Source: Flavimaricola sp. (GTDB lineage: Bacteria > Pseudomonadota > Alphaproteobacteria > Rhodobacterales > Rhodobacteraceae). From it: a DNA stretch of 8,144 bases. Below the pieces are notes generated by a model. That model saw only the letters and a list, made by a program, of their open reading frames with translations. It made no database searches and had not been told where the DNA came from. Location: the NCBI GenBank assembly GCA_023300365.1, contig JALZWD010000379.1:1-8144 (forward strand). Reading direction: 5' to 3'. Within the stretch, counting starts at the first letter, position 1. Each line of letters opens with the position of its first letter. The position numbers were made by a program, and so were the translations under genes. Below, in pieces: positions 1-5,555 of the stretch.

Positions 1-207
1 ATGATGTGTTTGTCGACTTTGGCGTTGATGCGGGCGTTGCGTCAGTTGGGGTATGACGCCGAACGTATGGGCGATGCGTTTCTCAATGATGGTGATGGAC
101 GTCGTTATGCGGTTCTTGAGATGTCCGCTGCACGTCAAACAGCGTTTGTACCGACTGCGACACATCGTCCACAGCCGCAACCGTTGCACGCACCGTCAAA
201 AGTATAA
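1..207 (+). CDS. Probable 3' end of an unidentified gene (68 visible residues)
   Basis: The frame is open from the first base to a TAA at 205-207. The ATG at position 1 coincides with the window edge and need not be the true start, so this is most likely the C-terminal part of a longer protein. Residues 8-43 look like real protein: an arginine- and leucine-rich helix, then GYDAERMG, then GDGRRYAVLEM. The last 25 residues are proline- and alanine-rich and look like a disordered tail. A hairpin plus T-run at 259-296 lies downstream in the right orientation to end this transcript. The pattern helix, G-[YW]-x-x-x-x-x-G, short acidic loop, hydrophobic strand loosely recalls the C-terminus of LuxI/GNAT-type acyl-homoserine-lactone synthases. 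That is a weak resemblance and not an identification. No other frame here is open over the same span. Confidence 0.4.
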   Translation: MMCLSTLALMRALRQLGYDAERMGDAFLNDGDGRRYAVLEMSAARQTAFVPTATHRPQPQPLHAPSKV

Positions 208-258
208 CCATGCGTATTGTAACGAGTAGTAGGTCAGCGGTGTTTGCGATGAAAAGAA

Positions 259-296
259 GGACGGGAGGCCATCAGATGTCTCCCGCCCAGTTTTTT
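259..296 (+). terminator. Rho-independent terminator, possibly bidirectional
   Basis: Arms 259-267 and 280-288 pair through GG-A-CGGGAG and CTCCCG-C-CC, with one A/C mismatch, around a 12-base loop. A run of six T follows at 291-296. This suits a + strand gene ending at 207. On the - strand the hairpin is followed by CCTTCTTTTC, so it may also stop purB transcripts, whose stop codon lies about 60 bases away. The remaining bases between 208 and 346 show nothing else recognisable. Confidence 0.7.
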
Positions 297-346
297 ATTC
301 GAACTTTTCCACGCTTCTATACACAAACGTTAGCGCGAAAATGTGC

Positions 347-1648
347 TTATCCGAAGACGCGCTTGAAGATCGTGTCGACGTGTTTGGTGTGGTAGCCGAT
401 ATCGAATTTCTCTTTGATCTCGTCCGCTGACAAGGCCGCCAGAACGTCCGAATCACCAAGCAATTCGGTCTGGAAGTCTTTGCCTTGTTCCCAAACCTTC
501 ATCGCATTGCGTTGCACCAGTTTATAGCTGTCTTCGCGGCTGACGCCGGCTTGCGTCAAAGCAAGCAGGACCCGCTGGGACATCACGAGGCCACGGAATT
601 TGTTCATGTTGGCCAGCATATTTTCTGGATAGATAACCAGCTTTTCGATCATGCCCGCCAGACGGTTCAACGCAAAATTCAGCGTGATTGTTGTGTCTGG
701 ACCGATCGTGCGCTCAACAGAGGAATGCGAAATATCGCGTTCGTGCCAAAGCGTGACATTTTCCATCGCAGGGGTCACGGACATGCGCACCAAACGAGCA
801 AGACCAGTCAGGTTTTCGGTCAAAATAGGGTTACGCTTGTGCGGCATCGCGGACGATCCCTTTTGCCCCTTTGAGAAAAACTCTTCGGCTTCAAGAACTT
901 CGGTGCGCTGCATGTGGCGGACTTCGGTGGCGATGTTTTCCATGGATGATGCAATCACACCCAATGTGGCAAAGAACATCGCGTGGCGGTCACGTGGGAT
1001 GACTTGGGTTGAGATCGGCTCTGGGCGCAGGCCCATCTTTTCGCAGACGTGCTCTTCAACGCTTGGGTCGATATTGGCGAACGTGCCAACAGCACCAGAC
1101 ACGGCACCTGTCGCGATTTCTTCACGAGCCATTTTCAAGCGTGTCAGGCCACGGTCCATTTCAGCGTAGAAACGTGCAAATGTCAGACCCATTGTCGTTG
1201 GTTCGGCGTGGATACCGTGGGACCGGCCAATGCGGACGGTGTCCTTGTGCTCAAGCGCGCGGGTTTTCAACGCGGCCAGAACGCGTTCCATATCCTTGAT
1301 CAGGATGTCAGAGGCACGAACAAGCTGGACGTTGAATGTTGTGTCGAGAACATCTGATGATGTCATGCCTTGGTGAACAAAGCGGGCCGCGTCACTGCCG
1401 ACGATATCCGCAAGGTGTGTCAGGAAGGCGATGACGTCGTGTTTGGTCACTGCTTCAATGGCGTCAATCTTGGCAACATCGAATTCAACATCCTTGGCTT
1501 TCCAAACCGCATCGGCGTTGGCTTGCGGGATGACACCGATGGCGGCTTGCGCGTCACAGGCGTGGGCCTCGATCTCGTACCAAATGCGGAATTTTGTCGC
1601 TGGCTCCCAGATCGCGGTCATTTCAGGGCGGGAATAACGGGGGATCAT
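347..1648 (-). CDS. purB: Adenylosuccinate lyase (complete, 433 aa)
   Basis: PurB catalyses two beta-eliminations that release fumarate: SAICAR to AICAR in de novo purine synthesis, and adenylosuccinate to AMP. It belongs to the fumarase/aspartase superfamily and acts as a cytosolic homotetramer. Visible motifs are His70 in TKHD, MTSSDVLDT at 95-103, GRSHGIHAEPTT at 141-152 carrying the catalytic-acid histidine, and the superfamily signature GSSAMPHKRNP at 264-274, whose serines sit on the mobile catalytic loop. The protein starts MIPRYSRPEM, a typical PurB beginning, and its length matches bacterial PurB of about 430 residues. The ribosome site is modest (AAAGG about ten bases before the ATG). 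The gene stands alone on this strand here and is divergent from the small secreted-protein gene, so both probably use the 1649-1804 region for promoters. No other purine gene is in view. Confidence 0.97.
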   Translation of the reverse strand: MIPRYSRPEMTAIWEPATKFRIWYEIEAHACDAQAAIGVIPQANADAVWKAKDVEFDVAKIDAIEAVTKHDVIAFLTHLADIVGSDAARFVHQGMTSSDVLDTTFNVQLVRASDILIKDMERVLAALKTRALEHKDTVRIGRSHGIHAEPTTMGLTFARFYAEMDRGLTRLKMAREEIATGAVSGAVGTFANIDPSVEEHVCEKMGLRPEPISTQVIPRDRHAMFFATLGVIASSMENIATEVRHMQRTEVLEAEEFFSKGQKGSSAMPHKRNPILTENLTGLARLVRMSVTPAMENVTLWHERDISHSSVERTIGPDTTITLNFALNRLAGMIEKLVIYPENMLANMNKFRGLVMSQRVLLALTQAGVSREDSYKLVQRNAMKVWEQGKDFQTELLGDSDVLAALSADEIKEKFDIGYHTKHVDTIFKRVFG

Positions 1649-1720
1649 GGGCGGCAGCCTTTCTGGATGTTGCGATATCCGCGCGGTTTATGCGGCGCGG
1701 CACATAGGGGCAAGGTGCCA

Positions 1721-1734
1721 CGCGCAATTGCGCG
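1721..1734. promoter_or_regulatory. 14-bp perfect palindrome in divergent intergenic region
   Basis: CGCGCAATTGCGCG is a perfect two-fold palindrome, 72 bases upstream of the purB start codon and 70 bases upstream of the secreted-protein start codon. Its position between divergent genes would suit a dimeric regulator binding site. No regulator family is recognised from the sequence, and short GC-rich palindromes do occur by chance. Confidence 0.3.
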
Positions 1735-1761
1735 GATGTGATCGCGGGGTTCTTGTGAAAA

Positions 1762-1789
1762 GCCGCCATTTATGCACGAATGACGCGGC
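1762..1789 (+). promoter_or_regulatory. Potential 5'-UTR hairpin before the ribosome site
   Basis: GCCGC-CATT at 1762-1770 can pair with AATG-(AC)-GCGGC at 1779-1789, a nine-pair stem with a two-base bulge. It sits immediately upstream of the Shine-Dalgarno sequence of the secreted-protein gene. If transcription starts upstream of it, it could influence translation or message stability. This rests on base pairing alone. Confidence 0.25.
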
Positions 1790-1791
1790 AT

Positions 1792-1799
1792 AAAGGAGG
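1792..1799 (+). promoter_or_regulatory. Strong ribosome binding site
   Basis: AAAGGAGG lies five bases before the ATG at 1805 and is close to a perfect anti-16S match. It fixes the start of the small secreted protein and suggests efficient translation. Confidence 0.8.
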
Positions 1800-1804
1800 A
1801 TGGT

Positions 1805-2131
1805 ATGCGGTTTATTTTGTCTTTGGTGCTTTTGTTGCCCAATGCCGCGATGGCGTGGGAGCGGCTTGGTGATGATGCGATCAGTGCGGCTTTGGCCGAT
1901 CGTAGCCTTCAGTATGATGCCCATACCTTTCAACATTTCCGCAAATCTGGCGTGACGGAATTCATCACAGAGCGGTATTCTTCGGGCCGTTGGGAGACGC
2001 GGGACGGCCAATATTGCAGCGTTTGGCCGCCGTCGGATCGTTGGGAATGCTATGACGTTGAGGCCGAAGGCCAAAGTGTCCGGTTCATCGGCGCGGATGG
2101 CACGATGTCAACGGGCACCTATATCGAATGA
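1805..2131 (+). CDS. Small secreted protein of unknown function (108 aa)
   Basis: I do not recognise a named family. Residues 1-17 form a compact Sec-type signal peptide: Arg2, a hydrophobic core from Phe3 to Leu11, and an AMA cleavage box ending at Ala17. The product is therefore probably periplasmic, with a mature domain of about 91 residues. That domain is rich in aromatic residues and has two cysteines, Cys71 and Cys82, flanking a WPPSDRW segment; they could form a disulfide in the periplasm. The C-terminal half (GRWETRDGQYCSVW, then CYDVEAEG, then VRFIGADGT) looks like a short run of beta strands. The start is fixed by a strong ribosome site. The stop overlaps the next ATG by four bases (ATGA), so the two proteins are probably co-translated. 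I infer a small beta-rich periplasmic protein; ligand and role are unknown. Confidence 0.8.
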   Translation: MRFILSLVLLLPNAAMAWERLGDDAISAALADRSLQYDAHTFQHFRKSGVTEFITERYSSGRWETRDGQYCSVWPPSDRWECYDVEAEGQSVRFIGADGTMSTGTYIE

Positions 2132-2538
2132 TCCCACTTGCGGCGTTTGAAGGCCGCTGGGAGGTGAGGCGGCAGATTGACGACGCCCATACCAACCAGC
2201 ACGGGCGTTTTGAGGGGCAGGCGGTGTTCAGCCCCCGAGACGGCGGCATGCATTATGCCGAAACCGGCCGGCTGCATCTGGGCGACGCGCCCCCAATGCA
2301 GGCCGAGCGGCACTACCTTTGGCACAGCGACGCCGAGCGCATTGTTGTGCAATTCCCCGATGGTCGCGACTTTCACAGTTTTACCACCACACCGGCCGCG
2401 CAGGCCACGCATCTTTGTGGCGAAGACCTCTATGAGGTGCGCTATGACTTTGCCCAATGGCCCATATGGACGGCGATTTGGAAGGTGAGTGGGCCGCGCA
2501 AAGCCTATGAAATGACCAGCACCTACCAACAGCGTTAG
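2128..2538 (+). CDS. DUF6314 family protein (136 aa)
   Basis: This is a cytosolic-looking protein with no signal peptide or membrane segment. Its order of conserved elements fits the DUF6314 family as I remember it: FEGRWEVRRQI at 7-17, GRFEGQAVF at 26-34, the strand MHYAETGRLHLGD at 41-53, MQAERHYLW at 57-65, FPDGRDFHSF at 76-85, HLCGEDLYEVRYDF at 95-108 and SGPRKAYEMTSTY at 121-133. Repeated strands with alternating hydrophobic residues suggest a small beta-barrel, possibly a ligand-binding fold, but no function is established to my knowledge. Its ATG overlaps the stop of the secreted-protein gene (ATGA), and there is no strong ribosome site of its own, so translation is probably coupled to that gene. 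bioY follows after 71 bases on the same strand. Confidence 0.8.
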   Translation: MIPLAAFEGRWEVRRQIDDAHTNQHGRFEGQAVFSPRDGGMHYAETGRLHLGDAPPMQAERHYLWHSDAERIVVQFPDGRDFHSFTTTPAAQATHLCGEDLYEVRYDFAQWPIWTAIWKVSGPRKAYEMTSTYQQR

Positions 2539-2599
2539 CGCTTAGCGGCTTGCGGCCAATCTGCCCTTGGGGCAAAAGGGAAAAAAGTCAGACGAGAAT

Positions 2600-2605
2600 G
2601 GAGAG
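2600..2605 (+). promoter_or_regulatory. Ribosome binding site that decides the bioY start
   Basis: GGAGAG lies just before the ATG at 2610, with GGAG six bases away. Upstream in-frame ATGs at 2550 and 2598 would add a hydrophilic, non-conserved extension, so 2610 is the preferred start. Confidence 0.65.
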
Positions 2606-2609
2606 CCGC

Positions 2610-3212
2610 ATGGCCCACGCATTAACAACACGTAACGTATTGGCCGAGGCCTTTGGCCCAACCGAAGGGACCGCCAAATTAGCCAAACAAGCGGTTTTGG
2701 TTTTGGTCGGGGTTCTGGCCCTTGCGATCATGGCCAAGATCAAAATTCCGATGTGGCCGGTCGCGATTTCGATGGGCACATTTGCGGTGCTGACCATTGG
2801 CGCGGCGTATGGCCCCAAGCTGGGCCTGACCACCATCATTGCTTATATGATCGTTGGTGCGCTTGGCTTTGATGTGTTTCAAAACTCCTCTGCCGAGGCG
2901 TTTGGCTGGTCTTATATGATCGGCGGGACGGGCGGATATCTGGTGGGCTATGTGCTTGCCATTGGCGTGATGGGCATGGCCGCGCGTGCCGGTTGGGACC
3001 GCACATGGGGCAAGATGGCCCTGGCGATGCTGATCGCCAACGCGGTGATCTATATCCCCGGTGTTTTGTGGTTGGGTCAGGTGTACGGTTGGGATCAGCC
3101 GATCCTGAACTGGGGCCTGTGGCCATTTCTGATCGGTGACGGTCTTAAGCTGGTTGCGGCGGCTATCATGGTGCCGGCGATTTGGAAAATGATCGGCTCG
3201 GCCCGCGCATAA
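2610..3212 (+). CDS. bioY: Biotin transporter S-component BioY (200 aa)
   Basis: BioY is the integral-membrane biotin-binding component of ECF-type transporters. With the start at 2610 the protein is 200 residues, a normal BioY length, with about six hydrophobic segments (roughly 27-43, 50-66, 70-90, 103-123, 136-155 and 170-195). Family hallmarks are KIPMWPVAISMGTFAVL at 45-61, the glycine-rich GGTGGYLVGY at 105-114 and GDGLKL at 176-181 near the C-terminus. No EcfT (BioN) or ATPase (BioM) gene lies next to it, so it either works alone, as reported for some solitary BioY proteins, or uses energy-coupling subunits encoded elsewhere. It follows the DUF6314 gene after 71 bases and is probably in the same transcript, ended by the hairpin at 3240. 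I saw no BioR-like box (TTATAGATA-type) or biotin-gene operator upstream. Identification is firm; the transport mode is open. Confidence 0.93.
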   Translation: MAHALTTRNVLAEAFGPTEGTAKLAKQAVLVLVGVLALAIMAKIKIPMWPVAISMGTFAVLTIGAAYGPKLGLTTIIAYMIVGALGFDVFQNSSAEAFGWSYMIGGTGGYLVGYVLAIGVMGMAARAGWDRTWGKMALAMLIANAVIYIPGVLWLGQVYGWDQPILNWGLWPFLIGDGLKLVAAAIMVPAIWKMIGSARA

Positions 3213-3239
3213 CACCGCGGCCGGGAGTTGGCGAAATTA

Positions 3240-3272
3240 AAAAGGCGCGGCCCCATGCGGGTCGCGCCTTTT
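3240..3272. terminator. Strong bidirectional rho-independent terminator
   Basis: Fourteen consecutive pairs (3240-3253 with 3259-3272, one G-T wobble) enclose the five-base loop CATGC. The stem begins with AAAA and ends with TTTT, giving a U-tract in both directions. It lies between convergent genes: bioY ends 27 bases to the left and the hydrolase-OsmC gene ends to the right on the opposite strand. It probably ends both transcripts. Confidence 0.88.
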
Positions 3273-3327
3273 GTCTGTGAATGTGCCTGTGCAAGCTGCG
3301 GGGGTGGCGCAAAGAGGGCAAACCGGG

Positions 3328-3373
3328 TTTTGGCCGGGAGGGGCGGACCCTCCGGGGGGAGTGAAGGCCAAAA
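3328..3373. repeat. Nested inverted repeat (extended hairpin)
   Basis: The outer arms TTTTGGCC (3328-3335) and GGCCAAAA (3366-3373) are a perfect inverted repeat. Inside them GGAGGG (3337-3342) pairs with CCCTCC (3348-3353) around the loop GCGGA. The element sits between the terminator at 3240 and the stop of the hydrolase-OsmC gene, so it would form in the 3' end of that - strand message. No T-run follows the inner stem on either strand, which makes it a weaker terminator candidate. It may serve message stability, or be a repeated intergenic element. Confidence 0.5.
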
Positions 3374-3391
3374 GAAGCATGGGCGCTGGCG

Positions 3392-4606
3392 CTAGTCGGC
3401 CAATGTTGTGATGACCTCTGAGGCTTTTTCCAGCGTGCGGTGAACGGGGCATTTGTCGGCAATCTCAAGCAGGCGGGCGCGTTGCTCGGCATCAAGATCC
3501 CCGGTGAGGGTGATGGCCCGGTGGAACTGGTCGACCTTGGTCCCGCTCGATGTTTCGGCATCTTGGGCGTGGACCTTGCCATGGTTGACGTCCACCGACA
3601 CATGGGTCAGCGGCCACTTTTTGCGCCGGGCATACATCCGGATTGTCATGGCCGTGCAGGCCCCAAGGCCCGCAGTTACAAAGCCATACGGCGACATGCC
3701 TTTGTCTGTGCCGCCATAAGCCAATGGCTCGTCGGCCAATGCGTGGTGTTTTGGCCCCGACTGGATGTCTTGCAAAAACCCGTCGGCGTCGGCCTCAGAG
3801 ACGCGCACGATCCCTTCGGGCACGCCAATCGGCGGCGCAGGCGGCGTGAGGGGGATATAATGGCTGGCCCATGTCGCAATCACATCAGCGGCGTATTCCG
3901 CATCCGCGGCACTGCTCAGCAAATGGTCTGCGCCATCCAAGGTGACAAAGCTTTTGGGGTGCTTGGCGGCCATAAAGATTTGGCTGGCGTTGTCGATACT
4001 GACGGTGGCATCGCGGGGGCCGTGCAGGACCAACAATGCGCCCTTAAAGGCCGCAATGGCATCGGTGAGGGCGCTGTCTTGAACGTCTTCGATGAATTGG
4101 CGGCCAATCTTGAACGGGCGTCCCGCGAGGCTCACTTCGGCGACGCCGTCTGTCATGATTTTGGTCACGGCTGTGCCAAATTGCTCGGCGACATGGCCGG
4201 GGTCAAACGGCGCGCCAATGGTGACGGTGGCCAAAATACCCGGAATGTTGGGCGCGGCCTTTAGGACCGCAGATCCACCAAGGGAATGGCCAATCAGCAT
4301 CGACGGCGCCATGCCGCGCGCCTCAAGGGCCGTTGCCGCCGCGGCGATATCATTGGCATTTGAAGTGAAGTCAGTATTGGAAAACTCGCCTTTGGAATGG
4401 CCAAGCCCGGTGAAATCAAAGCGCAACACCGCAATGCCCATACCCGCCAAACGCGCAGCGATCCGGCGTGCTGCGAGGATGTCTTTGCCGCACGTAAAGC
4501 AATGGGCAAAAATCGCAGTGGCAAGATGGGGCCCCGAAGGCATATCGAGCCGAGCGGCAAGATCATGGCCAGCGTGGCCGGGAAATGTAAAGCGGATGGT
4601 TGTCAT
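3392..4606 (-). CDS. Alpha/beta hydrolase-OsmC fusion protein (404 aa)
   Basis: Two domains are joined in one frame. Residues 1-250 are an alpha/beta hydrolase: HCFTCGKD at 35-42 near the oxyanion region, the nucleophile elbow GHSLGG with Ser108, Asp199 in HGPRDATV and His228 in GADHLL complete a catalytic triad. After a proline-rich linker (252-263), residues 264-404 are an OsmC/Ohr-type domain with both expected cysteines, Cys317 in GLGACTAM and Cys386 in DKCPVHRTL. OsmC proteins reduce organic hydroperoxides through that cysteine pair. Such fusions are known among proteobacteria, but the hydrolase substrate is not established; an acyl or thioester compound linked to peroxide defence is a guess. 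The ribosome site before the ATG is weak. An earlier ATG eight bases upstream is out of frame and closes after three codons. The gene is divergent from the EEP-family gene and ends towards bioY with a terminator between. Confidence 0.93.
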   Translation of the reverse strand: MTTIRFTFPGHAGHDLAARLDMPSGPHLATAIFAHCFTCGKDILAARRIAARLAGMGIAVLRFDFTGLGHSKGEFSNTDFTSNANDIAAAATALEARGMAPSMLIGHSLGGSAVLKAAPNIPGILATVTIGAPFDPGHVAEQFGTAVTKIMTDGVAEVSLAGRPFKIGRQFIEDVQDSALTDAIAAFKGALLVLHGPRDATVSIDNASQIFMAAKHPKSFVTLDGADHLLSSAADAEYAADVIATWASHYIPLTPPAPPIGVPEGIVRVSEADADGFLQDIQSGPKHHALADEPLAYGGTDKGMSPYGFVTAGLGACTAMTIRMYARRKKWPLTHVSVDVNHGKVHAQDAETSSGTKVDQFHRAITLTGDLDAEQRARLLEIADKCPVHRTLEKASEVITTLAD

Positions 4607-4623
4607 TGGCGCATAACTTTCGT

Positions 4624-4638
4624 TTTGATTGCATCAAA
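4624..4638. promoter_or_regulatory. Inverted repeat TTTGAT-TGC-ATCAAA, candidate operator
   Basis: A perfect 6+3+6 inverted repeat lies in the 82-base gap between two divergent genes, 18 bases upstream of the hydrolase-OsmC ATG and 51 bases upstream of the EEP-family ATG. The half-sites equal those of FNR/FnrL boxes (TTGAT...ATCAA), but the spacer is three bases rather than four, so it is not a standard FNR site. The position fits an operator overlapping a promoter of the - strand gene. Confidence 0.45.
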
Positions 4639-4688
4639 GATGAACGCCTGTGCACAATGCCACAAGCCTAGTCGCGGGAAGGTGAGCG

Positions 4689-5555
4689 ATGTTACCGATA
4701 TTGATACGGATTGCGGCTGTTGTTGCGGCGGCCTTGGTGGGCTTTGGCTTTGCAACCGGCCTGCATCCCGCAGCCCAAACCACCGCTCTTTTGCGGCCGA
4801 TGTTTGGCGTGTTTTGTCTGTTAGGTCTTTGGTTTGGAACAAAAAGTTGGGAGAAAGGCCTTGCTGCGATCGCAGTTTTGGCCACGGTGCTCACGGTTGT
4901 GCCGACGATTATCGGCAACCAAAGGCAGGATGCGTCGGACACGCTGCGCCTTTATAGCAAGAACCTTTTGTTTCAAAATACCAAGCTGGAGGACGTGGTC
5001 ACAGATATCATCGCCGCACAAGTTGATGTGGTGATGTTGCAAGAAGTGTCGGTACACAATGACACGGTCCTTGCGATGTTGGCGGCGGACTTTCCGCACC
5101 AGCATTTGTGTCGGTTTTCGGGATGGTCCGGCGTGGCCGTGTTGGCGCGCGCGCCCTTGAGCGCGCCGCGGTGTTCCCCGTTTCGGGCGGCGGCGGCGGC
5201 GCAAACCCAAGTTGCCGGGCGCGCGGTTTGGGTTGTTGCGGCGCATATCCCTTGGCCGTGGCCCTATGAGACAGAAGAGACGTTTGCCGGCGCACGCGAT
5301 ATGATCGCGCAGATGGCCGACCCTGTGGTTATTGCGGGGGATTTCAACGCCTTGCCATGGACCGGGCGGGTGCGGGACATGGCACAAGCGGCGCGCGGAA
5401 GGCTTGCGGGGCCAAATTTGCCAACCCTGCGGTACCGCGGCGTGCCGTTGATGATTGACCTCGCGATTGCGCCGGGCGGCGGTGTGATCGAGCGGCGGCC
5501 CTTGCTTGGCTCGGACCACCGTGGAATTGTCGCGACGGTCAACCTCGACCCATAA
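4689..5555 (+). CDS. Membrane-anchored endonuclease/exonuclease/phosphatase family protein (288 aa)
   Basis: The N-terminal 80 residues contain three hydrophobic segments (about 4-24, 33-50 and 58-76). A catalytic domain of the DNase I-like EEP superfamily follows. The expected metal and catalytic positions are present in order: Asn92 (SKNLLF), Glu119 (MLQEV), His186 (AAHIPW), Asp218 and Asn220 (GDFN), Asp257 (IDLAI) and Asp276-His277 (GSDHRG). The enzyme should therefore be active on a phosphodiester or phosphomonoester. Nucleic acid, inositol phosphate or phospholipid cannot be told apart from sequence. With three membrane passes and the N-terminus inside, the catalytic domain would face the periplasm, which is inference. 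AAGG six bases before the ATG supports the start. The gene is divergent from the hydrolase-OsmC gene, and its last 17 bases overlap the end of dddP on the other strand. Confidence 0.88.
   Translation: MLPILIRIAAVVAAALVGFGFATGLHPAAQTTALLRPMFGVFCLLGLWFGTKSWEKGLAAIAVLATVLTVVPTIIGNQRQDASDTLRLYSKNLLFQNTKLEDVVTDIIAAQVDVVMLQEVSVHNDTVLAMLAADFPHQHLCRFSGWSGVAVLARAPLSAPRCSPFRAAAAAQTQVAGRAVWVVAAHIPWPWPYETEETFAGARDMIAQMADPVVIAGDFNALPWTGRVRDMAQAARGRLAGPNLPTLRYRGVPLMIDLAIAPGGGVIERRPLLGSDHRGIVATVNLDP

Noticed and set aside
651..1169. 172-codon frame on the + strand inside purB
   Set aside because: It is antisense to a well-conserved housekeeping gene and has a low-complexity, serine- and arginine-rich translation without a ribosome site.
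2550..2609. N-terminal extension of BioY from the ATG at 2550
   Set aside because: The added residues are hydrophilic and unlike BioY, and the ribosome site GGAGAG sits just before the ATG at 2610.
2539..2609. BioR or BirA operator upstream of bioY
   Set aside because: No TTATAGATA-type box or AT-rich dyad is present, only a short TGCCC-TTG-GGGCA stem.
4624..4638. FNR/FnrL binding site
   Set aside because: The half-sites match TTGAT...ATCAA, but the spacer is three bases and the family needs four, so it is kept only as an unassigned inverted repeat.
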